64,000 nucleotides of DNA. Source: ZC4RG30 sp039932715 (GTDB lineage Bacteria; Pseudomonadota; Gammaproteobacteria; Steroidobacterales; Steroidobacteraceae). The stretch is taken from assembly GCA_039932715.1 (NCBI GenBank), contig JBDTPN010000014.1:1-64000 (forward strand), given 5' to 3'. Below the pieces are notes generated by a model, which saw only the letters and a list, made by a program, of their open reading frames with translations, ran no database searches and had not been told where the DNA came from. Of this stretch, positions 27,375 to 36,049 are shown in pieces (positions within the stretch are counted from its first letter, which is position 1; every line of letters begins with the position of its first letter). Both the position numbers and the translations under genes were made by a program.

Positions 27375-28628
27375 ATGCGTATTCAGTCAGTCTGCAAAAT
27401 GTTGTTGCCGGCAATGCTGGCCGTATGTGGAAGCCTGGCGACCGCAGAAAATGATTGCGGGAAAGCGTGCCGAGGCAATTGGGTTGCGGCATGGGGAACA
27501 GCGCAGCAACTCGCGGTGCAGGCCCGCGCCATGCCCGAGCGCGATACCCCTCCGGCCAAGGTTGAGGCGCAGACGGTGCGGATGGTGGCGCGCGCCACTA
27601 TCGCGGGACGTGCGGTTCGCGTGGCGCTGTCGAATGCGTTCGGCCACGCCCCGGTGCATGTCGACGCGGTGCAGATTGCACGAGCCGCCGATGGATCGGC
27701 AATTCGCGCGGGCAGTGGCCACGCGCTGACGTTTGGCGGCAGGATGGATGTGGTGCTGGCGCCAGGTGCGCAGATCTACAGCGATCCCATCGAATTTGAC
27801 GTTGCGGCGCAGGCCGATCTGACGGTGTCCCTGTTCCTGGCCACCGACAGCGGGCCGACCACGGCGCATGCCATAGGGATGCGCGCGGCATGGCTTGCGC
27901 CCGGCAACCAGGTCGCGGCTGAGAAGCTGGAGAATGCCACGGAGTTTCGTTCCTATCTGTGGCTTGCCGGTATCGAAGTGCTCGCGTCGGCCAATGCCGC
28001 CACCATCGTTGCGTTCGGCGATTCAATCACCGACGGGTTCGGCACCACCCCTGATGCCGACGCGGCATGGCCTGCAGTCCTGGCACGGCGGCTGTCTGCG
28101 CAGCGCAATGAGCCACCGCGCTCCGTCATCAACATGGGAATCTCGGGCAACCGGGTCTTGCGCGAGGGGGCCGGCTCCAGCGCACTGGCGCGTTTTGACC
28201 GCGACGTGCTGTCACGCCCTGGCGTGAAGTGGTTGGTGCTCCTTGAGGGAATCAATGACATCGGATTCAGCGCTATTCCCGGGTTACCAGCCAGCGAGAA
28301 AACCACCGCGGAGGAAATCATCGCCGGTTATCGCCTGCTGATCGGCCGCGCACACTTGCATGGGTTGACCATTATCGGCTGCACGCTGATGCCCTTCGAG
28401 GGAGTGAACACGTACACAGAGTCCAGCGAAAAGATGCGTCAGGACGTTAACCGCTGGATTCGCACCAGCGGTCAGTTCGACAAGGTGGTCGACCTTGATG
28501 CGGCCACGCGCGATCCGGCAGCACCCACGAAGCTGCAGGCCGCGTTCGATTCCCGCGATCACATCCACCCCAATGACGCGGGCAACAAGGCCATGGCCGA
28601 GGCCTTCGATCTGAAACTCTTCCGCTGA
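27375..28628 (+). CDS. Secreted GDSL/SGNH hydrolase
   Basis: A 417-residue exported SGNH hydrolase. The signal peptide ends LATAEN. Residues ~30-190 form an N-terminal beta domain beginning NWVAAWGTAQQ, a hallmark of this long GDSL subfamily. The catalytic half has block I FGDSITDG (nucleophile Ser), GISGNRVL (oxyanion Gly/Asn), EGINDIG and block V DHIHPND with the Asp/His pair. Related enzymes are lipases, arylesterases or carbohydrate acetylesterases. ATG 27375 has CGGGGAG upstream; the long open frame before it is antisense to the tandem hydrolase and is not coding. It is followed 10 bp later by a ceramidase-like gene. Confidence 0.87.
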   Translation: MRIQSVCKMLLPAMLAVCGSLATAENDCGKACRGNWVAAWGTAQQLAVQARAMPERDTPPAKVEAQTVRMVARATIAGRAVRVALSNAFGHAPVHVDAVQIARAADGSAIRAGSGHALTFGGRMDVVLAPGAQIYSDPIEFDVAAQADLTVSLFLATDSGPTTAHAIGMRAAWLAPGNQVAAEKLENATEFRSYLWLAGIEVLASANAATIVAFGDSITDGFGTTPDADAAWPAVLARRLSAQRNEPPRSVINMGISGNRVLREGAGSSALARFDRDVLSRPGVKWLVLLEGINDIGFSAIPGLPASEKTTAEEIIAGYRLLIGRAHLHGLTIIGCTLMPFEGVNTYTESSEKMRQDVNRWIRTSGQFDKVVDLDAATRDPAAPTKLQAAFDSRDHIHPNDAGNKAMAEAFDLKLFR

Positions 28629-28638
28629 GAGCAAAGTC

Positions 28639-29979
28639 ATGAAAGCCGCTGCGATCATCTTGTCGACCCTGCTGTGTGCCGCCACAAGCCTTACAGCCAT
28701 TGCCGCTGATGCGCCGCTGCGCGCTGGCGCCTCGCGTGTCGACTACACGCCGGCAAAGGACCAGCTGCCACGCAATTTCGACGGCGTGCTGGACCAGATC
28801 TACGTGCGCTCAATAGTCGTGGACAACGGGCACACGCGCGCCGCGCTGATCTCGGTGGATGCTGGCGGCATACCGTCAGACCTGTATGCAAAAGTCAGCG
28901 CACGCGCGGCACAGGAGCTCAACATTCCGGCCAACCAATTGCTGCTGTCGGCAACGCATACGCACAGTGTCCCGTTCCAGCTCGGCGGTGACATAGAAGC
29001 AAAGATCATGCAGAGCCTGCGCGAAGCGGTGGGCCGGCTGCAGCCCGCGCGCGTGTCCTTTGGCACGGGGCTTTCGTATATCAACGTCAATCGCGACCGC
29101 GTCGATGCCGCGACCAACCGCTGGTGGGAAGGGCCCAACTACCAAGGCACCTCCGACAAAACCGTGGCGGTGATGCGCTTTGAGACACTGACTGGCGAGC
29201 CCATCGCCGTGTACAGCAACTACGCCGTGCATGCGGTGCTTACCGGCACCCTTGACCTCATTAGCGGCGACATTCCCGGCGCCACGGCGCGCTACGTCGA
29301 GGCCTCGCTGGGCGGCAACGCCGTGGCGCTGTGGACCAGCGGCGCGGCCGGTGATCAGAACCCGATCTTCTTCAACCAGACCTACGAGCTGCGCGATATC
29401 CGCATCGCCGACTATGCCAAGCGGGGCGAAGACATCAGCAATGCCATGCCGCCGGGCGGGCAGGGGCTTGACCGCAGCAACCCGCGCGTGCAGCTGCTGA
29501 TGAAGCAACAGGAACAGATGACCGTGAACATGGGCCAGATGCTGGGTGAGGAAATCCTTCACGTGATGCGTGAGTCGATGGAAAAATCGCCGGTCGATGC
29601 CACCATTCACGGCGCGCAGGTGCAGTTCAACTGTCCGGCACGCAAGCGTACTGATTCTGGCCGCGCCGGGTTCCCTGGCAGCTACGTCGACGCACCGGAC
29701 GTATCCATATCTCTCGACGCGCTGCGCATCGGCGATGTTTACATTGGCGGGGTGAACGGCGAGGTCTACAACGCCATTGCATTGCGCCTCAAGCGCGAAG
29801 CGCCTTTCAAGCACACGATGATGGCTACGCTTACCAATGGCTCTGCACGCACCGGATATATCCCCAGCGAGGATGCGTTCGGGCGCAATGTCTTCACCGT
29901 GCTCTCGTCGAGCCTCAAGCCGGGTTGTGCCGAGGCCGGCATCGTCAACGGATTGATCGGCCTGATGCGAGGCCTTTGA
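28639..29979 (+). CDS. Neutral/alkaline ceramidase-like secreted protein
   Basis: A 446-residue exported protein of the neutral/alkaline non-lysosomal ceramidase N-terminal domain family. After the signal (ending AIAADA) come LRAGASRVDYTP, the metal-binding SATHTHSVP, SNYAVHAV, SGDIPGATARYVE and GGVNGEVYN, matching the family's zinc site and active-site Ser region. True ceramidases are ~650 residues with a C-terminal Ig-like domain that is absent here; short homologues are common and mostly uncharacterised, so ceramide hydrolysis is not certain. Its pairing with a GDSL esterase 10 bp upstream suggests joint action on a lipid or acylated saccharide. Confidence 0.8.
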   Translation: MKAAAIILSTLLCAATSLTAIAADAPLRAGASRVDYTPAKDQLPRNFDGVLDQIYVRSIVVDNGHTRAALISVDAGGIPSDLYAKVSARAAQELNIPANQLLLSATHTHSVPFQLGGDIEAKIMQSLREAVGRLQPARVSFGTGLSYINVNRDRVDAATNRWWEGPNYQGTSDKTVAVMRFETLTGEPIAVYSNYAVHAVLTGTLDLISGDIPGATARYVEASLGGNAVALWTSGAAGDQNPIFFNQTYELRDIRIADYAKRGEDISNAMPPGGQGLDRSNPRVQLLMKQQEQMTVNMGQMLGEEILHVMRESMEKSPVDATIHGAQVQFNCPARKRTDSGRAGFPGSYVDAPDVSISLDALRIGDVYIGGVNGEVYNAIALRLKREAPFKHTMMATLTNGSARTGYIPSEDAFGRNVFTVLSSSLKPGCAEAGIVNGLIGLMRGL

Positions 29980-29981
29980 CC

Positions 29982-31055
29982 TCAGGGCAGACCCACCGCG
30001 CGCTTCAGGGTGGCGGTGTCCAGTTCATGTATTCCATTGCCATCGAGCCGCCACCGGTCCATGTACTGCCGCGGCACTACAAGTTCAACACCGTTCTTCT
30101 TCAGCAGACTGGCGAGCGCGGAATCGCTGAAGGGTTGCGCGGGGCCAGCCTTGAACGCTCCGAACAGGCCATCCCAATGCACTGGCAAACAGGCTTTTGG
30201 CTTCAGCACCGGCAACACCAGCGCAGCTACCGCCTCACCACCAGTGCTTATCCACAGGTTCACTGAATCCAGGCCCGCAGACTTCATGGCCGCAGCCAGG
30301 TTGTCGAGCGGCGCGCCATAATTCCTGCCGTCCACGATGATGGGCTGGCGCAGGTCCACTGCGCTGGCAGAGTCCTGAAACAGCCAGCTGAATGAGCCTT
30401 TTGATCCCGTCACCTTGAACAGATAGGCCAGAGTGCCGCCGCCATTGGGGAAATCCTCGGTTACCCCAGCGTGCAGCGCACCATCAACTGCTGGCACAGG
30501 AATTGAGTGCAGCTCGACGGGGTCGTGCTGTTCCGGATTCGCCGCCGAATCGCCGCTGTGATTCCAGCGGATTACATACATGTCGATTCCGGGCGCGAGC
30601 CTGATTCGTTCGCCGCCGTGCACGGGCTTGCACTGGGTCGCGGGAATTCCGGCGGCGCGCGTCTGAAGGCAGGTGGTCGGTGAACCGATCACGCGAGCAC
30701 CTGAGAGTTTCGCCCACGTTGCCGTGTCGAATGTATGGTCCCAGTGGCTGTGCCCGGCCAGGAGCAGCTTGACAGCGGACTTGCCACCAATGGCATCGAA
30801 GACTTCGCGCACTGCCGCGATATCCGGCGTCATCGCGCGCCGCGTGGAAGCGAATCCACCGCCACCACCATAGAAGATATCCTGCGGCAATCGGCTGATG
30901 TATCCATCCACAAGAATGTGCTGCGAGCCCAGGTCGAAATGCATATTGGCGATCGACATCCAGGTGATGTCCACATGCTCAGGCGTGGTGCATTGCCCCA
31001 CGTTGGCGGCAAGTGATCCGAACACGACTAATATCCGGCAAAGCAATCGCGACAT
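29982..31055 (-). CDS. Metallo-beta-lactamase-fold hydrolase (secreted)
   Basis: A 357-residue exported MBL-fold protein. The zinc motif HSHWDH (HxHxDH) is intact, with a later His in RWNHSGDS and PVHWDG near the end. Start ATG 31055 (after GGAGATCAGC) gives a signal peptide ending VGQCT; the longer frame to 31082 adds nothing. True class B beta-lactamases are ~250-290 residues, so this longer protein is more likely a lactonase or other hydrolase; antibiotic resistance should not be inferred. It is convergent with the ceramidase-like gene (stops 2 bp apart) and divergent from the hydrolase at 31137. Confidence 0.82.
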   Translation of the reverse strand: MSRLLCRILVVFGSLAANVGQCTTPEHVDITWMSIANMHFDLGSQHILVDGYISRLPQDIFYGGGGGFASTRRAMTPDIAAVREVFDAIGGKSAVKLLLAGHSHWDHTFDTATWAKLSGARVIGSPTTCLQTRAAGIPATQCKPVHGGERIRLAPGIDMYVIRWNHSGDSAANPEQHDPVELHSIPVPAVDGALHAGVTEDFPNGGGTLAYLFKVTGSKGSFSWLFQDSASAVDLRQPIIVDGRNYGAPLDNLAAAMKSAGLDSVNLWISTGGEAVAALVLPVLKPKACLPVHWDGLFGAFKAGPAQPFSDSALASLLKKNGVELVVPRQYMDRWRLDGNGIHELDTATLKRAVGLP

Positions 31056-31136
31056 GCTGATCTCCAGCTTGCAACAGTGCACTCTGCGCCGGAGAATGGT
31101 CCGGGCGCAAACGCCTGAAAAAAATGGAGGGGTGTC

Positions 31137-32138
31137 ATGAAGGGAATGCTTTGCCGCGCTTCAATGCTGATGTTGGGCAGCCTGGTCTGTACAGCCGCAC
31201 TGACTGCGCAACCACCGGCCCCCTCTGCAGCGCAACAGCAACAGGAGGCTGAACAACGCGCCCGCCACGAGCGCATGCCCGATACCAAAGGTACCGGGCG
31301 CTTTCCGGCCATCAAGGAAGAAGTCAGCTCGCTGCCTGACCATGTGGTCTATCGTCCGGCGCAGGTCTCGTCGCTGGGCGCCGTAAAACTGGGAATCTAT
31401 CTGTTCGGCAATGGCGGCTGCGTTGACGACGGTGCCAGTTCCCGTTTGCATCTGCTGGAGGTCGCCTCTCACGGATATTTGGCCATTGCACCCGGGCACG
31501 TACTCAGTGGGCCAGGAGCGAAGCCTGCGCCACCACCGGCCCCGTCCACGCAGACGCCTGACCTGCAGGCGATAGCAGTGAACGTGAAGTCCAGCTACAA
31601 GGATCTGCTATCGGCACTTGATTGGGCGGTGGCACAGAACGCCGATCCGAAAAGCCTCTACTACCAGCGCATCGATACGCAGGCTATTGCGGTTTCAGGT
31701 TACAGCTGCGGTGGCGCACAGGCCGTTCGCGTGGCCGCCGATCCGCGCATCAAGACACTGGTGATGATGAACAGCGGACTGTTCAAAGACGGGGAAAGCG
31801 CCAACATTCCGGAGATGGATGTACGCAAGGCCGCACTGCAGGCACTGCACACGCCCACACTCTATGTGATCGGCGGAGAAACGGATATCGCTTATCTCAA
31901 CAGCCAGGACGACTTCCGGCGCATTGAGAAAGTGCCGGTAGTGCTGGCAAATCTGCTCGGCGTGGGCCACGGCGGCACTTACTGGGAGCCCAACGGCGGC
32001 AAGGCTGCAGCGGTGGTGGTGGCCTGGCTCGAATGGCAACTGCGCGCAGACAAGGGTGCTGCACGTAATTTTGTCGGCAAGGATTGCGGTCTTTGCAGCG
32101 ACAAGGCCTGGACGGTGCAGAAGAAGCGCGTCGACTGA
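31137..32138 (+). CDS. Secreted alpha/beta hydrolase, paralogue of the gene at 1-619
   Basis: A 333-residue exported alpha/beta hydrolase. The signal peptide ends ALTAQPP, followed by a Gln/Glu-rich segment; the hydrolase core has FGNGGCVDDG near the oxyanion site, nucleophile elbow G-Y-S-C-G-G, Asp in GGETDIAY and His in GVGHGGTYWE. The end FVGKDCGLCSDKAW matches the truncated gene at the left edge. A strong ribosome site (GGAGGGG) precedes ATG 31137. The family is close to chlorophyllase/cutinase-like esterases; no substrate is known. The upstream gap is only 81 bp from a divergent MBL gene. Confidence 0.82.
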   Translation: MKGMLCRASMLMLGSLVCTAALTAQPPAPSAAQQQQEAEQRARHERMPDTKGTGRFPAIKEEVSSLPDHVVYRPAQVSSLGAVKLGIYLFGNGGCVDDGASSRLHLLEVASHGYLAIAPGHVLSGPGAKPAPPPAPSTQTPDLQAIAVNVKSSYKDLLSALDWAVAQNADPKSLYYQRIDTQAIAVSGYSCGGAQAVRVAADPRIKTLVMMNSGLFKDGESANIPEMDVRKAALQALHTPTLYVIGGETDIAYLNSQDDFRRIEKVPVVLANLLGVGHGGTYWEPNGGKAAAVVVAWLEWQLRADKGAARNFVGKDCGLCSDKAWTVQKKRVD

Positions 32139-32146
32139 ATTGGCTT

Positions 32147-33760
32147 TCAGCGCGCTGGCGATCGCCCCAGCACCAGATCTGCGGCTTTCTCGCCGATCGC
32201 GATGGCCGGCGCGTTAGTGTTGCCCCGGATGATGCGCGGCATGATGGAACAGTCGGCCACGCGCAATGCTGCAACGCCGCGCACGCGCAGTTCGCCATCG
32301 ACCACGGACATGGCGTCGTTTCCCATGGCGCAGGTGGAAGTGGGGTGTGCCGCGCTGATCACGCTGGAACGCAGCCAGGCATCCAGCTCATCGTCACTTT
32401 GCACGTTGGCCCCGGGCGCTAGTTCCTGTGCCACTACTTCGCGCGCCGGTGCGCTTTGCAGCAGCCGGCGCGTGAAGCGGATGGACTCCCGTAGCCCGTG
32501 ACGATCGTGCGCCTCGGCCATGAAATTCTGAAGGATGCGCGGCAATTCGTGGGCATCGGCAGAACGCAGGCTTACGCGGCCGCGGCTTTCCGGGTTGAGC
32601 AACAGTGTGCCGGTGGAGATCTGGTGGCCCGCGCCCTTGCGCCATAGTGGAAACCAGGGCCGCGCCATGAAAGATACATGGCTGGCCTGAAACTGCAGGT
32701 CGGGCCGTTCCTGCTGCTCACTGGAGCGGATGAATCCCTGGACCGTAAGCGGGCTCTGCGCCAGCGTGCCGTGGCCCGTGAGTTGCCAGCGCAGCACATT
32801 GAATATCAGCCGATCCAGCCGCAGGTCGCGATCGAAGGTGTTATCCCTGGCCGCAGCCCAGAAGGTCTGTGCGATAGCGTGATCCTGCAGGTTGGCACCC
32901 ACGCCAGGCAGATTCACCATCGGTGTGATGCCATGCTCCTGCAGGTGCTGCGCCGGACCTATGCCGGACAACATGAGCAGCTGTGGTGAATTGAAGGTGC
33001 CACCGCAGAGGATCACCTCGCGACGCGCACGCACCACCTGGCGCGTGCCGTTGCGCTCGAACTCCACGCCACAGGCGCGACCCTCTTCGATGAGGATCCG
33101 CAGCACTTGCGCATTGGGCTCCACGTGTAGGTTGGCGCGGTTGCGTGCCGGATCAAGGTAGGCATTCTTGGCGCTATGACGGCGCCCGTTGCGAATGTTG
33201 CAGTCGGGCATGCCGAAGCCTTCGGGCGCCGGCACGTTGAAGTCTTCGATCTGGTGGTAACCCAGCGTGGCCGCCGCGGCGATCAGCGGCGCATACAGTT
33301 CTGGATGCGGTTGCATGGGCGTGACGCTCAGCGGGCCGGAGTCGCCATGCTGTTCACTGGCACCGCGCCAGTTGCATTCGGCGCGGCGGAAATACGGCAG
33401 CAGGTCGGCGAATCCCCATCCCGGAAGGCCCAGATCGCGCCAGGCGTCGTAGTCGGCGGCCATGCCGCGGATGTACATGGTGCCGTTGATGGTGCTGCAG
33501 CCACCGAGCACGCGGCCGCGTGGCAGCATCTGCACTCGACCATCCATGTGCGGTTCCGGCTCGCTCATGGTGCCCCAGCCAAACTGCGGCATCATCAGCA
33601 GCTTCATCCAGGTCAGCGGCATGGCGATGTAGGCGTGGTTGTCGCTGCCGCCGGCCTCCAGCAGCGTTACCTGTGCGTTTGAATATTCAGAGAGGCGCGC
33701 TGCCAGCGCGCAGCCGGAGCTGCCCGCGCCCACAACGATGAAATCCGTTTCGGCGTGCAA
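32147..33760 (-). CDS. GMC-family FAD-dependent oxidoreductase
   Basis: A 537-residue glucose-methanol-choline oxidoreductase, choline-dehydrogenase-like. The FAD-binding DFIVVGAGSSGCALAARL and LLEAGG are at the N-terminus, PRGRVLGGCSTINGTMYIRG and CGGTFNSPQLLMLSGIGP follow, and the C-terminal active site has AAHPTSTCAMG and GNTNAPAIAIGEKAADL. It oxidises an alcohol group to carbonyl with FAD. The longer open frame to 33922 would overlap the upstream gene; TTG 33760, one base after its TAA and behind GGTAAG, gives the normal family length. Last gene of the five-gene operon that starts at 36838. Confidence 0.88.
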   Translation of the reverse strand: MHAETDFIVVGAGSSGCALAARLSEYSNAQVTLLEAGGSDNHAYIAMPLTWMKLLMMPQFGWGTMSEPEPHMDGRVQMLPRGRVLGGCSTINGTMYIRGMAADYDAWRDLGLPGWGFADLLPYFRRAECNWRGASEQHGDSGPLSVTPMQPHPELYAPLIAAAATLGYHQIEDFNVPAPEGFGMPDCNIRNGRRHSAKNAYLDPARNRANLHVEPNAQVLRILIEEGRACGVEFERNGTRQVVRARREVILCGGTFNSPQLLMLSGIGPAQHLQEHGITPMVNLPGVGANLQDHAIAQTFWAAARDNTFDRDLRLDRLIFNVLRWQLTGHGTLAQSPLTVQGFIRSSEQQERPDLQFQASHVSFMARPWFPLWRKGAGHQISTGTLLLNPESRGRVSLRSADAHELPRILQNFMAEAHDRHGLRESIRFTRRLLQSAPAREVVAQELAPGANVQSDDELDAWLRSSVISAAHPTSTCAMGNDAMSVVDGELRVRGVAALRVADCSIMPRIIRGNTNAPAIAIGEKAADLVLGRSPAR

Positions 33761-33761
33761 C

Positions 33762-34268
33762 TTACCGGGTCGACCAGAGTGCGTTGAGCGCCTCCGGCAG
33801 TTCACGAGGCTTGCGTTCGCCATCCTGCCCTGCAAACCGGGAAAGCACAGGCCCACTCCAGTCGCGGATCTCGCGGCGCGCGAAACGCCAGTCGGCGCCA
33901 TCGCGAACCAGCAGATCTTCATAGTGGCCCATCACCGTTACCAGGTGCGGGCCGCCGCCAGCACGCAATGCCACCAGGACATACGATCTCGCCACGGCTC
34001 CATCCGGATGGGAAGCGATGACGAGGTTGCTGACATGGTGCTGCCGGCCGGCTGATTCCGGGCGCGCTACGAAATAGGAGATGAATCGTTGCAGCGCTGC
34101 GTGCCCCTGCCAGCAACCCGGCGGATCGAATACGTTCCACACCAGCGCGCCCTCGCTGCTGAAACAGGAGATGAATCCTTCGATGTCTCCCGTGTCGAGG
34201 CTCCACGCATATCGGGCAATCAGTTCCTGGATCTGCAGTCTGTCGGTGGGGTTCAGTGATGCAGTCAC
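33762..34268 (-). CDS. SnoaL-like (NTF2-fold) protein
   Basis: A 168-residue SnoaL_4-type protein: LQIQELIARYAWSLDTGDIEGFISCFS with a conserved Tyr and Asp, then HHVSNLVI, and DWRFARREIRDWSGPV near the end, where the cone-shaped NTF2 fold closes. Such proteins act as small dehydratases, isomerases or ring hydroxylating-dioxygenase-like beta subunits in aromatic and steroid routes. GTG 34268 follows the stop of the DUF3237 gene by one base. Function in this pathway is not established. Confidence 0.8.
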   Translation of the reverse strand: MTASLNPTDRLQIQELIARYAWSLDTGDIEGFISCFSSEGALVWNVFDPPGCWQGHAALQRFISYFVARPESAGRQHHVSNLVIASHPDGAVARSYVLVALRAGGGPHLVTVMGHYEDLLVRDGADWRFARREIRDWSGPVLSRFAGQDGERKPRELPEALNALWSTR

Positions 34269-34269
34269 G

Positions 34270-34767
34270 TCAGGTCACCGCGTAGTAGTCGAATACTGAA
34301 TGGGAGCCGCGCCGCTCACCCTTGCCGACGAACAGCGTTCGCGCCAGCCAGTCATGTGGCCCCGCGGGCACTTCAAAGCGTGGCATGACGCGGCAATAGG
34401 TTTCATCGCCAGTTGCAGGTATGCCGGCTTCGATTCGGGCCAGCACTTCTGGCGAGGACCAGGCAATGCCACGGTTGTGGATGTACACCGGCGTGCCATC
34501 GGTGGCTTCGAGCAGATAGTGGGCTTCAAAATCCACCAGACCACTTTGCCAGATGCGCGGCCAGTCGCCCCCCGACTGGGGCAGCACGCGACCCGAGAAC
34601 CTCGGCCCCTCGACGTGCCCACCCTGCACGCCCACGAAGCCACGCAATCCTGCCTGCCAGGCGGGCGCGAATCGCAATCGCGGCCCGGCATCAAACTGCA
34701 GGTTTATCCGGAAGGCGAAGTCCAGTCCCGGTGCACTCAGGTCACCAAGTCGCGATTCATCACTCAT
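34270..34767 (-). CDS. DUF3237 family protein
   Basis: A 165-residue DUF3237 protein: LDFAFRINLQFDAG, GPRFSGRVLPQSGGDWP, EAHYLLEATDGTPVYIHNRG and PAGPHDWLARTLFVGKGER are family hallmarks (beta-barrel fold, function unknown). ATG 34767 overlaps the MFS stop as ATGA and has GGGAGG upstream, so it is translationally coupled. DUF3237 proteins recur in clusters with MFS porters, GMC oxidoreductases and SDRs for aromatic or terpenoid compounds. Confidence 0.82.
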   Translation of the reverse strand: MSDESRLGDLSAPGLDFAFRINLQFDAGPRLRFAPAWQAGLRGFVGVQGGHVEGPRFSGRVLPQSGGDWPRIWQSGLVDFEAHYLLEATDGTPVYIHNRGIAWSSPEVLARIEAGIPATGDETYCRVMPRFEVPAGPHDWLARTLFVGKGERRGSHSVFDYYAVT

Positions 34768-36047
34768 GTCTTGCCTCCCGCCGCAGGTGCAATGCGCGTG
34801 AGTACGAGTATGCCGGCGGCGACCAGCAGAAACGCGGCCAGGACGAGGATGCCGGGCGTATGGCTTCCCGCCTTTTCTACGAACCAGCCCAGCATCGTGG
34901 GGCCGACGACGCCGCCCGCGGTGCCGGCCATGCTGATAGCGGCGATCACGCCGACGGGAACCTGGCCGCCGCCGATACCCAACGCTTGCGGAACTGTCCA
35001 GAACACACCCTGAGCGGCCCCGATGCCGAAGCCTGCCACCACCAGCAGCGCCAGCACACTGGCGCCGACTGGCAGGAACACCGCAACGATCAGCGCGCAG
35101 CCTCCAAGGGCTGCACCTCGCGCAGTGTGACGCAGTCGCTCGCCGCTCTTGTCGGAGAGCCTGGCATTGAGGAAGAGACCGGCCACAAGGCCAGCCTGCG
35201 GCAAGGCGCTCAGAGTGCCGATGAGCCACTCACTCTGTGCCAGTGCCAGCTGCCGCACAATCTGCGGCAACCAGTAAACCAGCGCATACGAGCCTGTCAT
35301 CACGAGAAACCAGACGGCCGCACAGCACCAGATGCGCCAATCGCGCAGGGCGACGGCCAGCGTGATGTTCCTGACATCGGGTGCCTCGGCGGCAATGGCC
35401 TGTTCCAGCCGCTTGCCTGCACCTGCCTCAAGCCAGTTGGCCTGCGATGGTCGGTCCACGAAGTACCACGCAGCAACCAGGGCGAAGACGAAATTGGGAA
35501 TCGCTGAAATAAGGAACATCCAGCGCCAGCCCGCGATTTCCAGCGGATTGGTCATGCCCAGCAGCAGCCCGCACAAGGGGCCACCCACGACCAGCGAGAA
35601 GGGCACGGCAGCCAGCGCAATAGCCATGGCGCGGGCGCGCGTCGCGCGCGGAGTCCACTGGCTGATGTACCAGGTCATGCCAGGGGCGAATCCGGCTTCG
35701 GCCATGCCAAGCACGAAGCGCGCCACAGTGAAGTCATGGGCGTCCTGAACGCGCGACATCATGATCCCAGCCACGCCCCACACGGTCATCGACAGCAATA
35801 ACCACGGACGGATGCCCAGGCGCCGCAACAACAGCGCATGCGGATACTGGAAGAGCAGATAGGCCACGAAGAAGGTGCTGACGCCGAGGCCGAACCCCGT
35901 GGGCGTAAGCCCGATGTCTCGCGACATCTGTGCGCCCGCAAAGCTCACATTCATCCGGTCTATGGAATTGATGAGCGTCAGCAGCGCGATGGGCAGCAGC
36001 AGATGCAGGACAGTCTTGCGATACAGCGCGCCGGTTGGATTGTGCAT
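34764..36047 (-). CDS. MFS transporter, ACS (phthalate/sugar-acid) type
   Basis: A 427-residue 12-helix porter. INSIDRMNVSFAGAQMSRDIGL and VLGMAEAGFAPGMTWYIS match the ACS family, which brings organic anions in with cations. ATG 36047 starts two bases after the SDR stop; the longer frame to 36131 would overlap that gene. It is paralogous to the porter at 18102. Part of the minus-strand operon SDR - MFS - DUF3237 - SnoaL - GMC. Confidence 0.86.
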   Translation of the reverse strand: MHNPTGALYRKTVLHLLLPIALLTLINSIDRMNVSFAGAQMSRDIGLTPTGFGLGVSTFFVAYLLFQYPHALLLRRLGIRPWLLLSMTVWGVAGIMMSRVQDAHDFTVARFVLGMAEAGFAPGMTWYISQWTPRATRARAMAIALAAVPFSLVVGGPLCGLLLGMTNPLEIAGWRWMFLISAIPNFVFALVAAWYFVDRPSQANWLEAGAGKRLEQAIAAEAPDVRNITLAVALRDWRIWCCAAVWFLVMTGSYALVYWLPQIVRQLALAQSEWLIGTLSALPQAGLVAGLFLNARLSDKSGERLRHTARGAALGGCALIVAVFLPVGASVLALLVVAGFGIGAAQGVFWTVPQALGIGGGQVPVGVIAAISMAGTAGGVVGPTMLGWFVEKAGSHTPGILVLAAFLLVAAGILVLTRIAPAAGGKT

Positions 36048-36049
36048 GA

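Noticed and set aside
28876..29814. 312-residue minus-strand frame in the ceramidase-like gene
   Set aside because: Antisense shadow without any domain, signal or ribosome site.
29982..31055. Possible beta-lactam resistance gene from the HSHWDH motif
   Set aside because: The length and the context suggest a general MBL-fold hydrolase, so a resistance call is not supported.
31106..31119. CGCAAACGCCTGAA before the hydrolase at 31137, resembling a LacI operator
   Set aside because: Three mismatches and poor symmetry; not convincing.
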